A stretch of 64,000 nucleotides of DNA from Streptococcus mitis B6 (GCF_000027165.1 NC_013853.1:558001-622000); one strand, 5' to 3'. Shown: positions 37,978 to 47,486, numbered from the stretch's first letter. Numbers and translations: made by a program. Notes: a model not told the origin generated them from the letters alone.

Positions 37978-38415
37978 ATGCAAATTCCAAGTAGATTTAC
38001 CATTGCGACTCATATGCTGATAATCATTGCTCTAGAGGGGAGGGAAAACAAGGTGACCAGTGATTTTCTGGCTGCTAGTGTCGGGGTCAATCCTGTCATT
38101 ATCAGAAAGACCTTGTCCCAGTTGAAGAAGGCAGAGCTGATTTCAGTAGCGCGTGGAACAGGCGGAACAGAGATTGTCAAGGACCTTAAGGACATTAGTC
38201 TTTTAGATGTTTATCAAGCGGTTGAGTGTCTTGGTAAGACTGGTCAACTCTTCAGTTTCCATGACAATCCAAATCCAAACTGTCCAGTCGGAGCTCATAT
38301 TCATGATGTTTTGGATCAAAAATTGGAGAGAATCCAGCTGGCTATGGAGGCAGAGCTTGGTCAGACCAGTCTAGAACAAGTCGTGGCTGATGCAGAGAGT
38401 CAAATGAAGGAGTGA
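37978..38415 (+). CDS. Rrf2-family transcriptional regulator
   Basis: This 145-aa Rrf2-type winged-helix protein begins 'MQIPSRFTIATHMLIII' and has the HTH 'VTSDFLAASVGVNPVIIRKTLSQL' followed by the wing 'ARGTGGTEIVKDLKDISLLD'. The family's Fe-S cysteine triad is not complete: only one Cys occurs in 'NPNCPVG' and another in 'VECLG'. A redox or ligand sensor other than a classical cluster is therefore likely. AAAGGAG precedes the ATG. The target genes are not evident from the context. Confidence 0.85.
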   Translation: MQIPSRFTIATHMLIIIALEGRENKVTSDFLAASVGVNPVIIRKTLSQLKKAELISVARGTGGTEIVKDLKDISLLDVYQAVECLGKTGQLFSFHDNPNPNCPVGAHIHDVLDQKLERIQLAMEAELGQTSLEQVVADAESQMKE

Positions 38416-38430
38416 ATTCTTCTTTAAAAC

Positions 38431-38473
38431 AAAAAAGCTTATGAGAAGTTTTTTGACTTTCATAAGCTTTTTT
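38431..38473. terminator. Bidirectional terminator between the Rrf2 gene and the lipase-like gene
   Basis: AAAAAAGCTTATGA and TCATAAGCTTTTTT flank a short loop between two convergent genes. The terminator overlaps the stop of the minus-strand gene. Confidence 0.85.
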
Positions 38474-39545
38474 ATCTATTTTTCCAGGCTTGGTAACGGG
38501 TATCAATCAATAATTGGGTGAGGCGTCCCATGGTTTCCCTTTCTTCTGTAGTGAGGGATTGAGCTTGGACAAAGAGATGATGAATGTGTTCGATAGCCTT
38601 GAAGGAAGATAGGTCATTGATGGAGCTAATCCCAGCATCTAGAATGGTGCCAAAGAAGAGGTCGAAATAGAGCTGAAGTTCCTCATCAGGGACTGTGGAC
38701 ACCCATTCTTTGAAGGTCGTGTCGACTTGTTGGCTATCGCTATTGGTCTTATCCAGTTGGACAAAGTGTTTGTTCTCAATTTGCCAGCTAAAAGTATCGT
38801 GCTGTGCGATACCACCCAAGGTAGTACTGTGCATGATGACTTGGCGGGCAGGAATTTCCAGCATCATACCGATGATGGAGCCTTGAGGGATGAAGACCTT
38901 GGTTCTATCCATTATCCTTTGATAGCCCTCAGTTTGTGTCAGTTCTTTGTGGAGACCAGGCGTATCAAAGGTATAAACTACTATGATTTGATTTTGCAAG
39001 TTTTTCTCAATTTGACTAGCAGCATAGATGGCTAAATTTCCTCCCTTGGAATGCCCAGCCAGAATGACCTTTTGCTTAGGATGGTGGACAAGAAAATTTC
39101 TTAGATAGCGTAGGGCGTGCTTTTGAGCAGGAATTTCCTTCATATAGGTCAGGTGGAAATCTTCCTTCCAGCCAATGATACTGTCATCTGTCCCACGAAA
39201 GACAATCAGATAGGTATCGAGAGTGAGACGGTAGGTCATAGCCGCAAATTGCTTTTGCAGTTCAGGGTCGATGTCGTTGATAAAATGGGAAAGTTTGCAA
39301 TTTTTGAAGCGTTTGTGTTGAGCTAGCTCATCTAATAGCTGGAGGCGATTTTTGCTGGTCAGTATGTTCGATTCTCTTGGAACCTGAGGTGCCAAATCTA
39401 AAAGTCGCTGAGAACTTGTGGAGACCAGATTATCAAAGGGGAGGTAGGTGGTTTCTGTTAAGGCTAGAATGTCTAACTCATTCAAAGGAAGGTCGTAATA
39501 AGAATCGTGTGCGACATCTTTCAGATAATCAAAAATATTGGCCAT
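38472..39545 (-). CDS. DUF2974 lipase-like alpha/beta hydrolase
   Basis: The 357-aa protein has the nucleophile elbow 'VILAGHSKGGNLAIYAA' (G-H-S-K-G, Ser near residue 165), preceded by 'TYLIVFRGTDDSIIGWKEDF', a layout typical of class 3 lipases and the DUF2974 (Mbeg1-like) family. Acid and His residues should lie in the later 'DTPG' and 'HSTTLGG...HDTF' regions. There is no signal peptide. The physiological substrate is unknown. It is monocistronic, transcribed toward the Rrf2 gene. Confidence 0.82.
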   Translation of the reverse strand: MANIFDYLKDVAHDSYYDLPLNELDILALTETTYLPFDNLVSTSSQRLLDLAPQVPRESNILTSKNRLQLLDELAQHKRFKNCKLSHFINDIDPELQKQFAAMTYRLTLDTYLIVFRGTDDSIIGWKEDFHLTYMKEIPAQKHALRYLRNFLVHHPKQKVILAGHSKGGNLAIYAASQIEKNLQNQIIVVYTFDTPGLHKELTQTEGYQRIMDRTKVFIPQGSIIGMMLEIPARQVIMHSTTLGGIAQHDTFSWQIENKHFVQLDKTNSDSQQVDTTFKEWVSTVPDEELQLYFDLFFGTILDAGISSINDLSSFKAIEHIHHLFVQAQSLTTEERETMGRLTQLLIDTRYQAWKNR

Positions 39546-39700
39546 AAGAGCTCCTTTCTTTTTATTTATCTTATCAAATTTCCCTCAAATTAGCTAGTAG
39601 GGTTGCCTCACTTTGTTGGCTGAAAACAAGCTATTTCAAATTCAGTTTCAGACCTTCTAGCATGGAAAAATCTGTTATAATAATAGAAAAGGAGAAGCGC

Positions 39701-40378
39701 ATGCACAAGATTTTATTAGTAGAGGATGATCAGGTTATTCGTCAACAAGTCGGGAAAATGCTCTCTGAATGGGGATTTGAAGTGGTCCTGGTAGAAGACT
39801 TTATGGAAGTTTTGAGTCTATTTGTTCAGTCGGAGCCTCATCTGGTTCTCATGGATATTGGACTGCCCTTGTTTAATGGTTATCACTGGTGTCAGGAAAT
39901 CCGCAAGATTTCCAAGGTGCCTATCATGTTTCTGTCTTCCAGAGACCAGGCTATGGATATTGTCATGGCAATCAATATGGGCGCGGATGACTTTGTGACC
40001 AAGCCTTTTGATCAGCAGGTTCTTTTAGCCAAAGTTCAGGGCTTGTTACGTCGTTCCTATGAGTTTGGGCGTGACGAGAGTTTACTGGAATATGCCGGTG
40101 TTATCCTCAATACCAAATCAATGGATTTACATTATCAAGGGCAAGTCTTGAATTTGACCAAGAATGAATTCCAGATTTTACGCGTCTTGTTTGAGCATGC
40201 AGGCAATATCGTAGCGCGTGATGACCTCATGCGGGAACTTTGGAACAGTGACTTTTTCATTGATGATAATACCCTCTCTGTCAATGTGGCTCGTTTGCGT
40301 AAAAAGTTGGAAGAGCAGGGCTTGGTAGGATTTATCGAAACCAAGAAAGGAATAGGGTACGGATTGAAGCATGCTTGA
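39701..40378 (+). CDS. Two-component response regulator (OmpR/PhoB type)
   Basis: The 225-aa regulator has an N-terminal receiver domain with 'LLVEDDQ', the phosphoacceptor Asp52 in 'LVLMDIGLP', and Lys in 'DFVTKPF'. A C-terminal winged helix with 'LTKNEFQILRVLFEHAG' and 'DDNTLSVNVARLRKKL' follows. The ATG at 39701 follows AAAGGAG; an ATG at 39662 would sit before the TATAAT (39676-39681) promoter element. It overlaps the histidine kinase gene by eight bases. Position and sizes match the pneumococcal TCS01 pair; the paired kinase suggests BceR-like antimicrobial sensing. Confidence 0.9.
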   Translation: MHKILLVEDDQVIRQQVGKMLSEWGFEVVLVEDFMEVLSLFVQSEPHLVLMDIGLPLFNGYHWCQEIRKISKVPIMFLSSRDQAMDIVMAINMGADDFVTKPFDQQVLLAKVQGLLRRSYEFGRDESLLEYAGVILNTKSMDLHYQGQVLNLTKNEFQILRVLFEHAGNIVARDDLMRELWNSDFFIDDNTLSVNVARLRKKLEEQGLVGFIETKKGIGYGLKHA

Positions 40379-41345
40379 TTGGAAACAATTTTTTCTAGCC
40401 TATCTGCGCTCCCGTAGTCGTCTGTTTGTCTATCTGCTTTCTTTGACGTTTCTGGTTTTGCTCTTTCAGTTTTTATTTGCCAGTTTAGGAATTTACTTTC
40501 TCTATTTTTTCCTCTTGTGTTGCTTTGTAACCATCTTATTTTTCACTTGGGACATATTGGTAGAAATGCAGGTCTATCGTCAGGAACTTCTCTATGGGGA
40601 GAGGGAAGCCAAATCTCCTTTGGAAATAGCCTTGGCTGAAAAATTAGAAGCGCGTGAGATGGAACTTTATCAGCAGAGGTCAGATTCAGAAAGAAAACTG
40701 ACGGATTTGCTGGATTACTATACCTTGTGGGTCCATCAGATTAAGACCCCCATTGCAGCCAGTCAACTCTTAGTTGCAGAAGTAGATGATCGCCAATTAA
40801 AGCAGCAGTTAGAACAGGAAATTTTTAAGATTGACTCCTATACCAATCTAGTTTTACAGTATCTGCGTTTAGAAAGTTTCCATGATGATTTGGTCTTAAA
40901 GCAGGTTCAAATCGAGGACTTGGTTAAGGAAATAATTCGTAAATATGCTCTTTTCTTTATTCAAAAAGGACTAAATGTCAATCTACATGACCTTGATAAA
41001 GAAATCGTGACGGATAAAAAGTGGCTGCTAGTGGTTATTGAGCAAATCATCTCAAACAGTCTCAAGTACACTAAGGAAGGTGGTCTGGAGATTTACATGG
41101 ACGGTCAAGAGCTCTGTATCAAGGATACAGGAATCGGAATAAAAAACAGTGATGTCCTCCGAGTCTTTGAACGTGGCTTTTCAGGATATAATGGCCGCCT
41201 AACCCAGCAGTCATCTGGACTTGGACTTTACCTATCTAAGAAAATTTCTGAAGAACTGGGGCACCAGATTCGTATCGAGTCTGAGGTCGGTACAGGAACG
41301 ACAGTGCGGATTCAGTTTGCTCAAGTGAACTTAGTCCTTGAGTGA
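40371..41345 (+). CDS. Intramembrane-sensing histidine kinase (BceS-like)
   Basis: The 324-aa kinase has two adjacent N-terminal membrane helices (about residues 17-60) with almost no external loop, the intramembrane-sensing arrangement. It then has the phosphoacceptor 'LWVHQIKTPIAASQLL' (His122), N-box 'IEQIISNSLKYTKEGG', G1 'IKDTGIGIKNSD' and G2 'SSGLGLYLSKKI'. Such kinases usually receive their signal from a BceAB-type transporter. None is adjacent here; the FtsX-type exporter at 19377-22788 is a possible but unproven partner. Confidence 0.9.
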   Translation: MLDWKQFFLAYLRSRSRLFVYLLSLTFLVLLFQFLFASLGIYFLYFFLLCCFVTILFFTWDILVEMQVYRQELLYGEREAKSPLEIALAEKLEAREMELYQQRSDSERKLTDLLDYYTLWVHQIKTPIAASQLLVAEVDDRQLKQQLEQEIFKIDSYTNLVLQYLRLESFHDDLVLKQVQIEDLVKEIIRKYALFFIQKGLNVNLHDLDKEIVTDKKWLLVVIEQIISNSLKYTKEGGLEIYMDGQELCIKDTGIGIKNSDVLRVFERGFSGYNGRLTQQSSGLGLYLSKKISEELGHQIRIESEVGTGTTVRIQFAQVNLVLE

Positions 41346-41456
41346 GAAGAGACAATGAGTTTTTACCCAATCTCTTTTTGCTATATTTCAGGATATTTGA
41401 AGACTGTTTTTTACAAAACCAATAATAGAATTTTTAATACGGAATATAGTATAAAT

Positions 41457-41743
41457 ACTGGTTCAAAGTGAAGTTTTGTATGCTTTATACTTTTGTTGAG
41501 TATAAAATCTATAAACTAAGGGTGAATTACAAAAATTAATTTGAGATGAAGTGAATTGTAGACTTGGGAAATGTCTCCTATTCGATTTCAGAATGAATCG
41601 TTGATACAGGATTAAAAGAACTGCAGCTTTCTTTTTATTTTGAATGAGATAGGTGTATATAGATTTGTGTAACTGGTGTAGAACTGTTTCCAAGAATTTA
41701 TTGAATGTATCGAATACACACATTCTATTGATTTTGAACCAGT
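41457..41743. mobile_element. Small element with perfect 11-bp terminal inverted repeats (MITE or IS relic)
   Basis: ACTGGTTCAAA (41457-41467) and TTTGAACCAGT (41733-41743) bound a 287-bp AT-rich stretch. Inside, a minus-strand frame of 86 codons reads without stops but has no recognisable motif. No clear target duplication was seen. It occupies most of the gap between the kinase gene and the dead regulator. Confidence 0.45.
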
Positions 41744-41793
41744 TTTTAATTTCTAAATGTTATAATAGTTTTATCAAGTAAAAGGAGACTACC

Positions 41794-41991
41794 ATGATTG
41801 GAGACAATATAAAATTCTTACGAAAATCACATAATCTGATATAACCAGAATTTTCATGGATTGTGGGTGTGTCACGAAATAGCCTAAATCGTTAGAAAAA
41901 CTGAAAAAGCTTACTTTCAATAGAAGTATTGGAAATATTCATTTTACATCTATCAAAGAAACATGGGATAGATCTATATTTTACAAAATAG
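41794..41991 (+). pseudogene. XRE-type helix-turn-helix regulator inactivated by three in-frame stops
   Basis: From an ATG behind AAAGGAG, one frame reads 'MIGDNIKFLRKSHNL', stop, 'PEFSWIVGVSRNSLNR', stop, 'KN', stop, then to a final stop at 41989-41991. The text is a classic XRE domain ('NLTQPEF...VGVSRNSLNRYENGKS' restored). The stops arise from single-base changes (CAA to TAA, a Tyr or Glu codon pair to TAG, GGA to TGA) without frameshift. The 3' part overlaps another frame that reads as a radical-SAM tail, so the original gene end is uncertain. Confidence 0.65.
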
Positions 41992-42128
41992 CAAATTATA
42001 TTTTGAATGATAGTAAAAACTGCAGTACTTGTGTGATTTACAATTATTGCACTCAATGTCCGAGTATCAGACTATCTGAAATAGGGAATAGTAGAGATTG
42101 TTCTGCGATATGTAAAAAAACGCATTAG
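41883..42128 (+). pseudogene. C-terminal remnant of a radical-SAM/SPASM peptide-maturase-like protein
   Basis: A frame without a start codon encodes '...SIKETWDRSIFYKIANYI', then 'NCSTCVIYNYCTQCPSI' and 'GNSRDCSAICKKTH' before TAG at 42126-42128. The spacing of seven cysteines (CxxC, CxxC, later C and C) with the 'C..CP' element and final C-K is typical of SPASM-type auxiliary-cluster domains of RiPP maturases. The radical-SAM core (CxxxCxxC) is absent; only about 82 codons remain. It ends 15 bases before the ABC exporter gene, the usual order in sactipeptide-like clusters. Confidence 0.6.
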
Positions 42129-42143
42129 CAAGGAGTATCGTAT

Positions 42144-43655
42144 ATGCTACCATATCTTAAAACTATTAGATGGTATCTCTTCTTTAATTTTCTTTTTGGT
42201 GTAGTATCGAATATCTGCACAGCTTTGTTACCGTATTTCACGCAGGCATTAATCAAAGGGGATTATCAAGTAGCTCTATATGGTTACTCTATGTCAGTGG
42301 CAGGCTATTTGAGTTGTAACTATATCCAAATGATACTTGATTGGAAGCAGGGGATTATCTTTTCGACTACTTTGAAAAATGAGTGGTTTCGTTCACTTCT
42401 GGGACTCAGTCACCACGATTTCAAGCAGAAAACAGTAGCAGAGTATATTTCCTATCAATCTAATGACCTAGATTCGTTGGAAAAGGATTACCTTCCTCCA
42501 TTGATGAGTTTTATCAAACAAATTTTACGTATCATCATTTACGCTTTCATTATTAGCAGAACAATTAATCCTATTGTATCACTGATTTTAATCTTTTCCA
42601 CTGGAATTAGTATTCAAATTCCTAAAATCGTTGGGAAGTTGACCGCTAATCGTAGACAGGTTTACTTGAAAAAACAAGGAGATTACTATCGAACTTTGGA
42701 GGATTTGCTCATGGGACATCATTTGGTAAATAAACTAACTATGTCGAATTTTTTGAATCAACAAAAGAGTTCTCTAAAGAATTTGCAGGATAAGTATTTT
42801 AAGTATGGTTTGACAAAAATTACAGGCATCTTATTGACAGGTGTTTCTTTTGAATTCATTAGTCTTGTTCTATTTATTTATTTAGCCTACTCTCTATCTC
42901 ACCAGCAACTCGGTATTCCTGAGGTGGTGGCGAGTTTCGGATATATTAATGCTTTTTCTGAACCAATACAGGAAATCCTTTATGATTTACAAATGTTAGA
43001 GTCCGTAAAGCCTGTAATCAAGAGTTTTCAAAACATTGTTGGGAGACCCGTTTCAGTTCAAGCACCTCAACATTCTTTTGATACGATTACTTTGAAAAAC
43101 ATTTCCAAACAACTGGGAGAATCAAAATTGATAATTACTTCCGCTACGATTCAAAAAGGGGATAAAATTGCGCTTATTGGTAAGAATGGGTCTGGAAAAA
43201 GTAGTCTTCTCAACATTTTAAATGGAACAGATGAAGATTTTGAAGGACAAATTGTGCTAGATGGGCTTGTTTTGGACCATCTTTGGGGAAGATTCGGTAT
43301 GATTCTGCAACAAGAACATACATTTATTTCGAGTTATGAAAATAATGTAACGCTATTCAATAGTTTCAATGAAAAATTCAGAGAAGAAGATTTTGAAAAA
43401 ATTCCACCACAATCCCTGTCAGGTGGTCAGCAACAACGAATGTATTTAAATCGTGAGAAAAATCGTAAAAATCCATTGCTTATCCTAGACGAACCTTTCT
43501 CTGCCTTGGATACTAATCAGTTTAAAATGGAATTGGAAAGAGTTCTGGAACTACCAAGTGCCGTCATTGTTACTTTACATCGCCAAAACGAATTATTAAG
43601 TAAGTTTGACCAAGTTTGGGAAATTAAGAATGGAGAACTTGTAATTTTGAAATAG
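42144..43655 (+). CDS. ABC exporter half-transporter with compact ATPase domain
   Basis: This 503-aa fused permease/ATPase has about six membrane helices in residues 1-290, then a nucleotide-binding domain: Walker A 'LIGKNGSGKSSLLN', Q-loop 'GMILQQEH', signature 'SLSGGQQQR', Walker B 'LLILDEPFSALD', H-loop 'VTLHRQNE'. It is shorter than the usual 570-600 aa, with a reduced helical subdomain, but all catalytic motifs are present. AAGGAG precedes the ATG. The upstream neighbours are a dead regulator and a radical-SAM tail, so it probably once exported a modified peptide or gave immunity to one; it may persist for self-protection. Confidence 0.85.
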   Translation: MLPYLKTIRWYLFFNFLFGVVSNICTALLPYFTQALIKGDYQVALYGYSMSVAGYLSCNYIQMILDWKQGIIFSTTLKNEWFRSLLGLSHHDFKQKTVAEYISYQSNDLDSLEKDYLPPLMSFIKQILRIIIYAFIISRTINPIVSLILIFSTGISIQIPKIVGKLTANRRQVYLKKQGDYYRTLEDLLMGHHLVNKLTMSNFLNQQKSSLKNLQDKYFKYGLTKITGILLTGVSFEFISLVLFIYLAYSLSHQQLGIPEVVASFGYINAFSEPIQEILYDLQMLESVKPVIKSFQNIVGRPVSVQAPQHSFDTITLKNISKQLGESKLIITSATIQKGDKIALIGKNGSGKSSLLNILNGTDEDFEGQIVLDGLVLDHLWGRFGMILQQEHTFISSYENNVTLFNSFNEKFREEDFEKIPPQSLSGGQQQRMYLNREKNRKNPLLILDEPFSALDTNQFKMELERVLELPSAVIVTLHRQNELLSKFDQVWEIKNGELVILK

Positions 43656-43671
43656 CTAAATTATAAAGAAT

Positions 43672-43709
43672 AAAACGCATAGTATCAAGGTTCTTCTGAT
43701 ACCGTTTTT
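43672..43709. repeat. Dispersed terminator-like hairpin repeat, copy 3
   Basis: AAAACGCATAGTATCAAGG...CTGATACCGTTTTT is a shorter relative of the hairpins at 14955-15001 and 26734-26780. It likely terminates the ABC exporter transcript. The following ~230 bases hold a TATAAT-like promoter region but no gene I can support. Confidence 0.6.
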
Positions 43710-43945
43710 CCTTCTTCGGATAAGGAAACAAAAATTTCTTGCTTCCTCTATCTGTTCAATTGATAGATTTCGTCAGAGAAAGACTGTAAAATTTTTGATA
43801 TAATGTTAAGGATGGACTGACGGATACTTAGAGGATAATTTTCAAAAGTATAACAGGTGAGAAGAAAAATATGTCAGTTTGGACAAAAGTCTCTCTACCA
43901 TCATCCATGCAGAAACAAGATTATATGAAATAAAAGGAGTAACCA

Positions 43946-44995
43946 ATGACCGGAAACTATTCAACACGTGAATACCGTGAGAAATTATATGATGATCTTC
44001 ATGTTCGATTAAGAGATACAGTGATTTTGATGTGTGCGATTTTTATTGCCTCTATCGGACTAAATATGAACTCAACAGCTGTCATTATTGGAGCCATGTT
44101 AATTTCCCCTCTTATGACACCGATTGTTGGACTGGGGTTTGGTTTAGCTATTTTTGATACGCGTTTAATCAAGCAATCTCTAGAGGTTTTATTTACCCAA
44201 GTATTGGTTAGCTTGCTTGTCTCGGCTCTGTATTTCTGGATTTCTCCCTTATCTTATGAAAGTAGCGAATTGATTGCACGAACCTCTCCAACCATTTGGG
44301 ATGTTCTCATTGCTATTGCTGGTGGGATAGCAGGCGTAATTGGTTCAAGGAAAAAAGAAGCAAACAATATCGTGCCAGGAGTAGCCATTGCAACAGCTCT
44401 GATGCCACCTATCTGTACTGCAGGTTACGGTTTAGCTAATGGAAATGTACGATTTTTATTTGGAGCTCTCTATCTTTTCTTGATCAACTGTGTCTTTATC
44501 ATGCTAACCAACATTGTTGGAACAAGAATTTTGATGAGAAAATCTCCCTTAAGTTCATTTAAAGAGCTAAATATTAAAATGAGAATTGGGTTGATATCCT
44601 TGATTGTATTATTGATTCTTCCAGCTAGTTATTCAGCAGTCACTCTGACGATAGATCAAGCGCGAAAAGAAGGAATCAAACAGTTTGTAGGAAAAGAGTT
44701 CGCCAATCATACGGTTATTAATCAAGTCTACAAATCAAGAAACAATGAGTTGGTCTTGACGGTTGTTGGAGATCCGATTTTAGAAGAAGAATTAGAAACG
44801 CTCCACCAAAAACAAGCCTCTTACGGTATTCAATCTGTTCAATTGAAAGTCAATCAAGTTCATAATTCGACAAAATTAGACAGTGATACGACCAAGGAAT
44901 TTTATGAAACCATTAACAAGTATATCGATCAAAAACTCTCTGAAAAGGATTCACAAAAAGATCTCGTAAAAGAAAATGAAGCAGATAAGGATTGA
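43946..44995 (+). CDS. DUF389/TIGR00341 family membrane protein
   Basis: This 349-aa protein has a short N-terminal cytoplasmic part and about six helices containing the family signatures 'SIGLNMNSTAVIIGAMLISPLMTP' and 'AIAGGIAGVIGSRKKEANNIVPGVAIATALMPP'. A C-terminal soluble domain of about 110 residues ends in a Lys/Glu/Asp-rich tail. Members are integral membrane proteins of unknown function found across bacteria. AAAGGAG precedes the ATG. It is monocistronic, followed by a BOX element and a shared terminator with thrS. Confidence 0.88.
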   Translation: MTGNYSTREYREKLYDDLHVRLRDTVILMCAIFIASIGLNMNSTAVIIGAMLISPLMTPIVGLGFGLAIFDTRLIKQSLEVLFTQVLVSLLVSALYFWISPLSYESSELIARTSPTIWDVLIAIAGGIAGVIGSRKKEANNIVPGVAIATALMPPICTAGYGLANGNVRFLFGALYLFLINCVFIMLTNIVGTRILMRKSPLSSFKELNIKMRIGLISLIVLLILPASYSAVTLTIDQARKEGIKQFVGKEFANHTVINQVYKSRNNELVLTVVGDPILEEELETLHQKQASYGIQSVQLKVNQVHNSTKLDSDTTKEFYETINKYIDQKLSEKDSQKDLVKENEADKD

Positions 44996-45073
44996 AGATA
45001 TTGACCTTATCTAACTTATGAAAGCAAATCTTGTGTGGTGGTTTGGTCAATCACTACTAGCTCGGATTAAATA

Positions 45074-45177
45074 ATACTCTTCGAAAATCAAATTCAAAAC
45101 ACGTCAGCGTCGCCTTACCGTACTCAAGTACAGCTTGCGGCTAGCTTCCTAGTTTGCTTTTTGATTTTCATTGAGTA
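45074..45177 (-). repeat. BOX element, inverted and shortened
   Basis: It runs from ATACTCTTCGAAAATC to TTTTCATTGAGTA, with a shortened middle containing 'cgtcagcgtcgccttaccg' and 'ggctagcttcctag'. Length is about 104 bp. Confidence 0.85.
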
Positions 45178-45184
45178 AAAATAT

Positions 45185-45217
45185 AAAAAGCAACAGCTGT
45201 TTTAGTTGTTGCTTTTT
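45185..45217. terminator. Bidirectional terminator between the DUF389 gene and thrS
   Basis: AAAAAGCAACA and TTGTTGCTTTTT pair between the two convergent genes. Confidence 0.8.
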
Positions 45218-45250
45218 AGGTATCTAGGATTTTATCCCAGGTTTTATCTC

Positions 45251-47194
45251 TTATTTCTCAACACGTGATTTGTTGGCGATATCAGCAAGGATAGCTTGAA
45301 CAAAATCATCAACTGAGACAGTTTGTGTTTCTTTTTGTCCGTAGCGACGAACGTTGACTGTTCCGTCTTCCATTTCTTTGTCTCCAACGATTAATTGGTA
45401 AGGAATCTTGCTTGTTTGTGAAGCACGGATCTTGAACTGCATTTTTTCATTGCGCTCATCTACGTCTGCACGGACACCACGGTCACGGAGTTTCTTCGCC
45501 ACTTCCCAAGCGTAGTCCACGTGTTTTTCGTTAGATACTGGGATGAGGGTTACTTGGTGTGGTGCAAGCCATGTTGGGAAGGCACCCTTATAGTTCTCAA
45601 TCAAAATAGCTGTGAAGCGTTCCATAGTTGAGATAACCCCACGGTGGATCATAACTGGACGGTGCTCTTCGCCATCAGCTCCGATGTATTTAAGGTCGAA
45701 GCGTTCTGGAAGCAAGAAGTCAAGTTGGATAGTAGAAAGAGTTTCTTCTTTTCCAAGAGCGGTCTTAACTTGAATATCCAATTTTGGTCCGTAGAAGGCT
45801 GCTTCACCTTCGGCTTCAAAGTAGTCCACGCCCATTTCATCAAGGGCTGCACGAAGCATGGTTTGAGCATTTTCCCACATCTCATCGTTATCGAAGTACT
45901 TGTGAGTATCTTGAGGGTCACGAAGAGAGAGGCGGAAGCGGTATTCAGTCAAGTTGAAATCTTCATAAACATCGATAATCAACTGAAGAGCACGTTGGAA
46001 TTCTTCTTGGATTTGTTCTGGAGTCACAAAGAGGTGACCGTCGTTAAGAGACATTTCACGTACACGTTGAAGACCTGTAAGGGCACCTGATTTTTCGTAA
46101 CGGTGCATCATACCGATTTCAGCGATACGGATTGGCAATTCACGATAAGAATGGACGTGATGTTTGTAGACTTCGATGTGGTGTGGACAGTTCATTGGAC
46201 GAAGGACAAATTCTTCCCCATCTCCCATATCCATTGGAGGGAACATATCTTCACGGTAGTGGTCCCAGTGACCTGAAGTTTTATACAATTCGACAGAAGC
46301 GATTGGTGGTGTGTATACGTGTTGGTAGCCCGCAGCGACTTCCTTGTCAACGATATAGCGTTCCAATTCACGACGAATAGTCGCACCATTTGGCAACCAG
46401 AATGGAAGTCCTTGACCAACCTCTTGAGAAATCATAAAGAGGTCAAGCTCTTTACCAAGCTTACGGTGGTCACGTTCCTTAGCTTCTTCACGCATTTGAA
46501 GGTAGTTTTTCAAGTCTTTCTTGTCAAACCAAGCTGTACCATAGATACGTTGCATCATAGCGTTGTCGCTATTTCCACGCCAGTAAGCACCAGCTACATG
46601 GAGAAGGTGGAAGATTTGGATACGACCTGTTGAAGGGACGTGTGGACCACGGCAAAGGTCTACATATTCACCCTGACGGTAGATGGTCAAACCACCTTCG
46701 TCTTCAGAGTGTTCTTCAATCAATTCCAACTTGTAAGGGTCATTTTTGAAGATTTCACGTGCCTCGTCTTTAGTAACTTCTTCACGAATAGATGGGAAGT
46801 TTTCTTTGACAATTTTTTGCATTTCTTCTTCGATACGAGGAAGGTCTTCGTTAGAGATTTGACCAGCAGAGTTGTCAGTATCGTAGTAGAAGCCGTCTTC
46901 GATGGCTGGACCAACTCCCAAGTGAATGTCTGGGAACAGACGACGAGCTGCTTGGGCGAACAAGTGAGCAGCTGAGTGACGCAAGATTGGAAGGGCATCT
47001 TCGTGATCAGGTGTCACGATTTCGATGCTTCCATCTTCAGTGATAGCACGAGTAGTGTCGATGAGTTTGCCGTTGAATTTACCAGCCAAGGCTTTTTTAG
47101 CTAGGGAATTGCTGATAGATTGGGCAATTTCAAAAGTTGTAACGCCAGATTCGAATTCACGAACAGCGCCATCTGGGAAAGTAATGTTAATCAT
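45251..47194 (-). CDS. thrS: Threonyl-tRNA synthetase
   Basis: ThrS charges tRNA-Thr and edits serine. The 647-aa class II enzyme has an N-terminal TGS domain ('[17 protein letters not shown]'), the editing domain with '[18 protein letters not shown]' and '[10 protein letters not shown]', the catalytic core with '[13 protein letters not shown]' and '[18 protein letters not shown]', and a C-terminal anticodon-binding domain. The ATG at 47194 follows AAGGAG and gives the standard protein; the in-frame extension upstream lies in the T-box leader. It is controlled by that leader. Confidence 0.98.
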   Translation of the reverse strand: MINITFPDGAVREFESGVTTFEIAQSISNSLAKKALAGKFNGKLIDTTRAITEDGSIEIVTPDHEDALPILRHSAAHLFAQAARRLFPDIHLGVGPAIEDGFYYDTDNSAGQISNEDLPRIEEEMQKIVKENFPSIREEVTKDEAREIFKNDPYKLELIEEHSEDEGGLTIYRQGEYVDLCRGPHVPSTGRIQIFHLLHVAGAYWRGNSDNAMMQRIYGTAWFDKKDLKNYLQMREEAKERDHRKLGKELDLFMISQEVGQGLPFWLPNGATIRRELERYIVDKEVAAGYQHVYTPPIASVELYKTSGHWDHYREDMFPPMDMGDGEEFVLRPMNCPHHIEVYKHHVHSYRELPIRIAEIGMMHRYEKSGALTGLQRVREMSLNDGHLFVTPEQIQEEFQRALQLIIDVYEDFNLTEYRFRLSLRDPQDTHKYFDNDEMWENAQTMLRAALDEMGVDYFEAEGEAAFYGPKLDIQVKTALGKEETLSTIQLDFLLPERFDLKYIGADGEEHRPVMIHRGVISTMERFTAILIENYKGAFPTWLAPHQVTLIPVSNEKHVDYAWEVAKKLRDRGVRADVDERNEKMQFKIRASQTSKIPYQLIVGDKEMEDGTVNVRRYGQKETQTVSVDDFVQAILADIANKSRVEK

Positions 47195-47270
47195 GATGTT
47201 CTCCTTACTTATATTATTGACGAATGTGTTAACCCTATTCTGAAAACAGAGACAGAGGACTGTGAAAGCT

Positions 47271-47486
47271 AGAAAAACAAAGAGCGACATCCTCAAAAGG
47301 ACGTCGCAACGTGGTTCCACCTTCATTTATGTTCCTCAAAAAAGAGGGACACCTCTGATTGGCTCTAACGTGGCCACCGTTTTATGTTTTCATAAAAAAG
47401 TCAAGAGTAGTATCAGTTTAGGCTTCCTATGCGTTTCCAGCAACCACGCACTCTCTAGTAGAAAGGGACTAAGTGACTTGTCTCTA
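47271..47486 (-). promoter_or_regulatory. T-box riboswitch upstream of thrS
   Basis: On the minus strand the T-box GGTGGAACCACG (47310-47321) precedes a terminator stem GCGACGTCC/GGATGTCGC (47284-47307) and a T-rich run. Upstream is a long structured leader. The promoter is -35 TTGAAA (47515-47520) and -10 TATAAT (47493-47498), 16 bases apart. Uncharged tRNA-Thr should favour readthrough into thrS. Confidence 0.92.

Noticed and set aside
41463..41723. 86-codon minus-strand frame within the MITE-like element
   Set aside because: No start signal, no recognised motif, and the composition fits an AT-rich chance frame.
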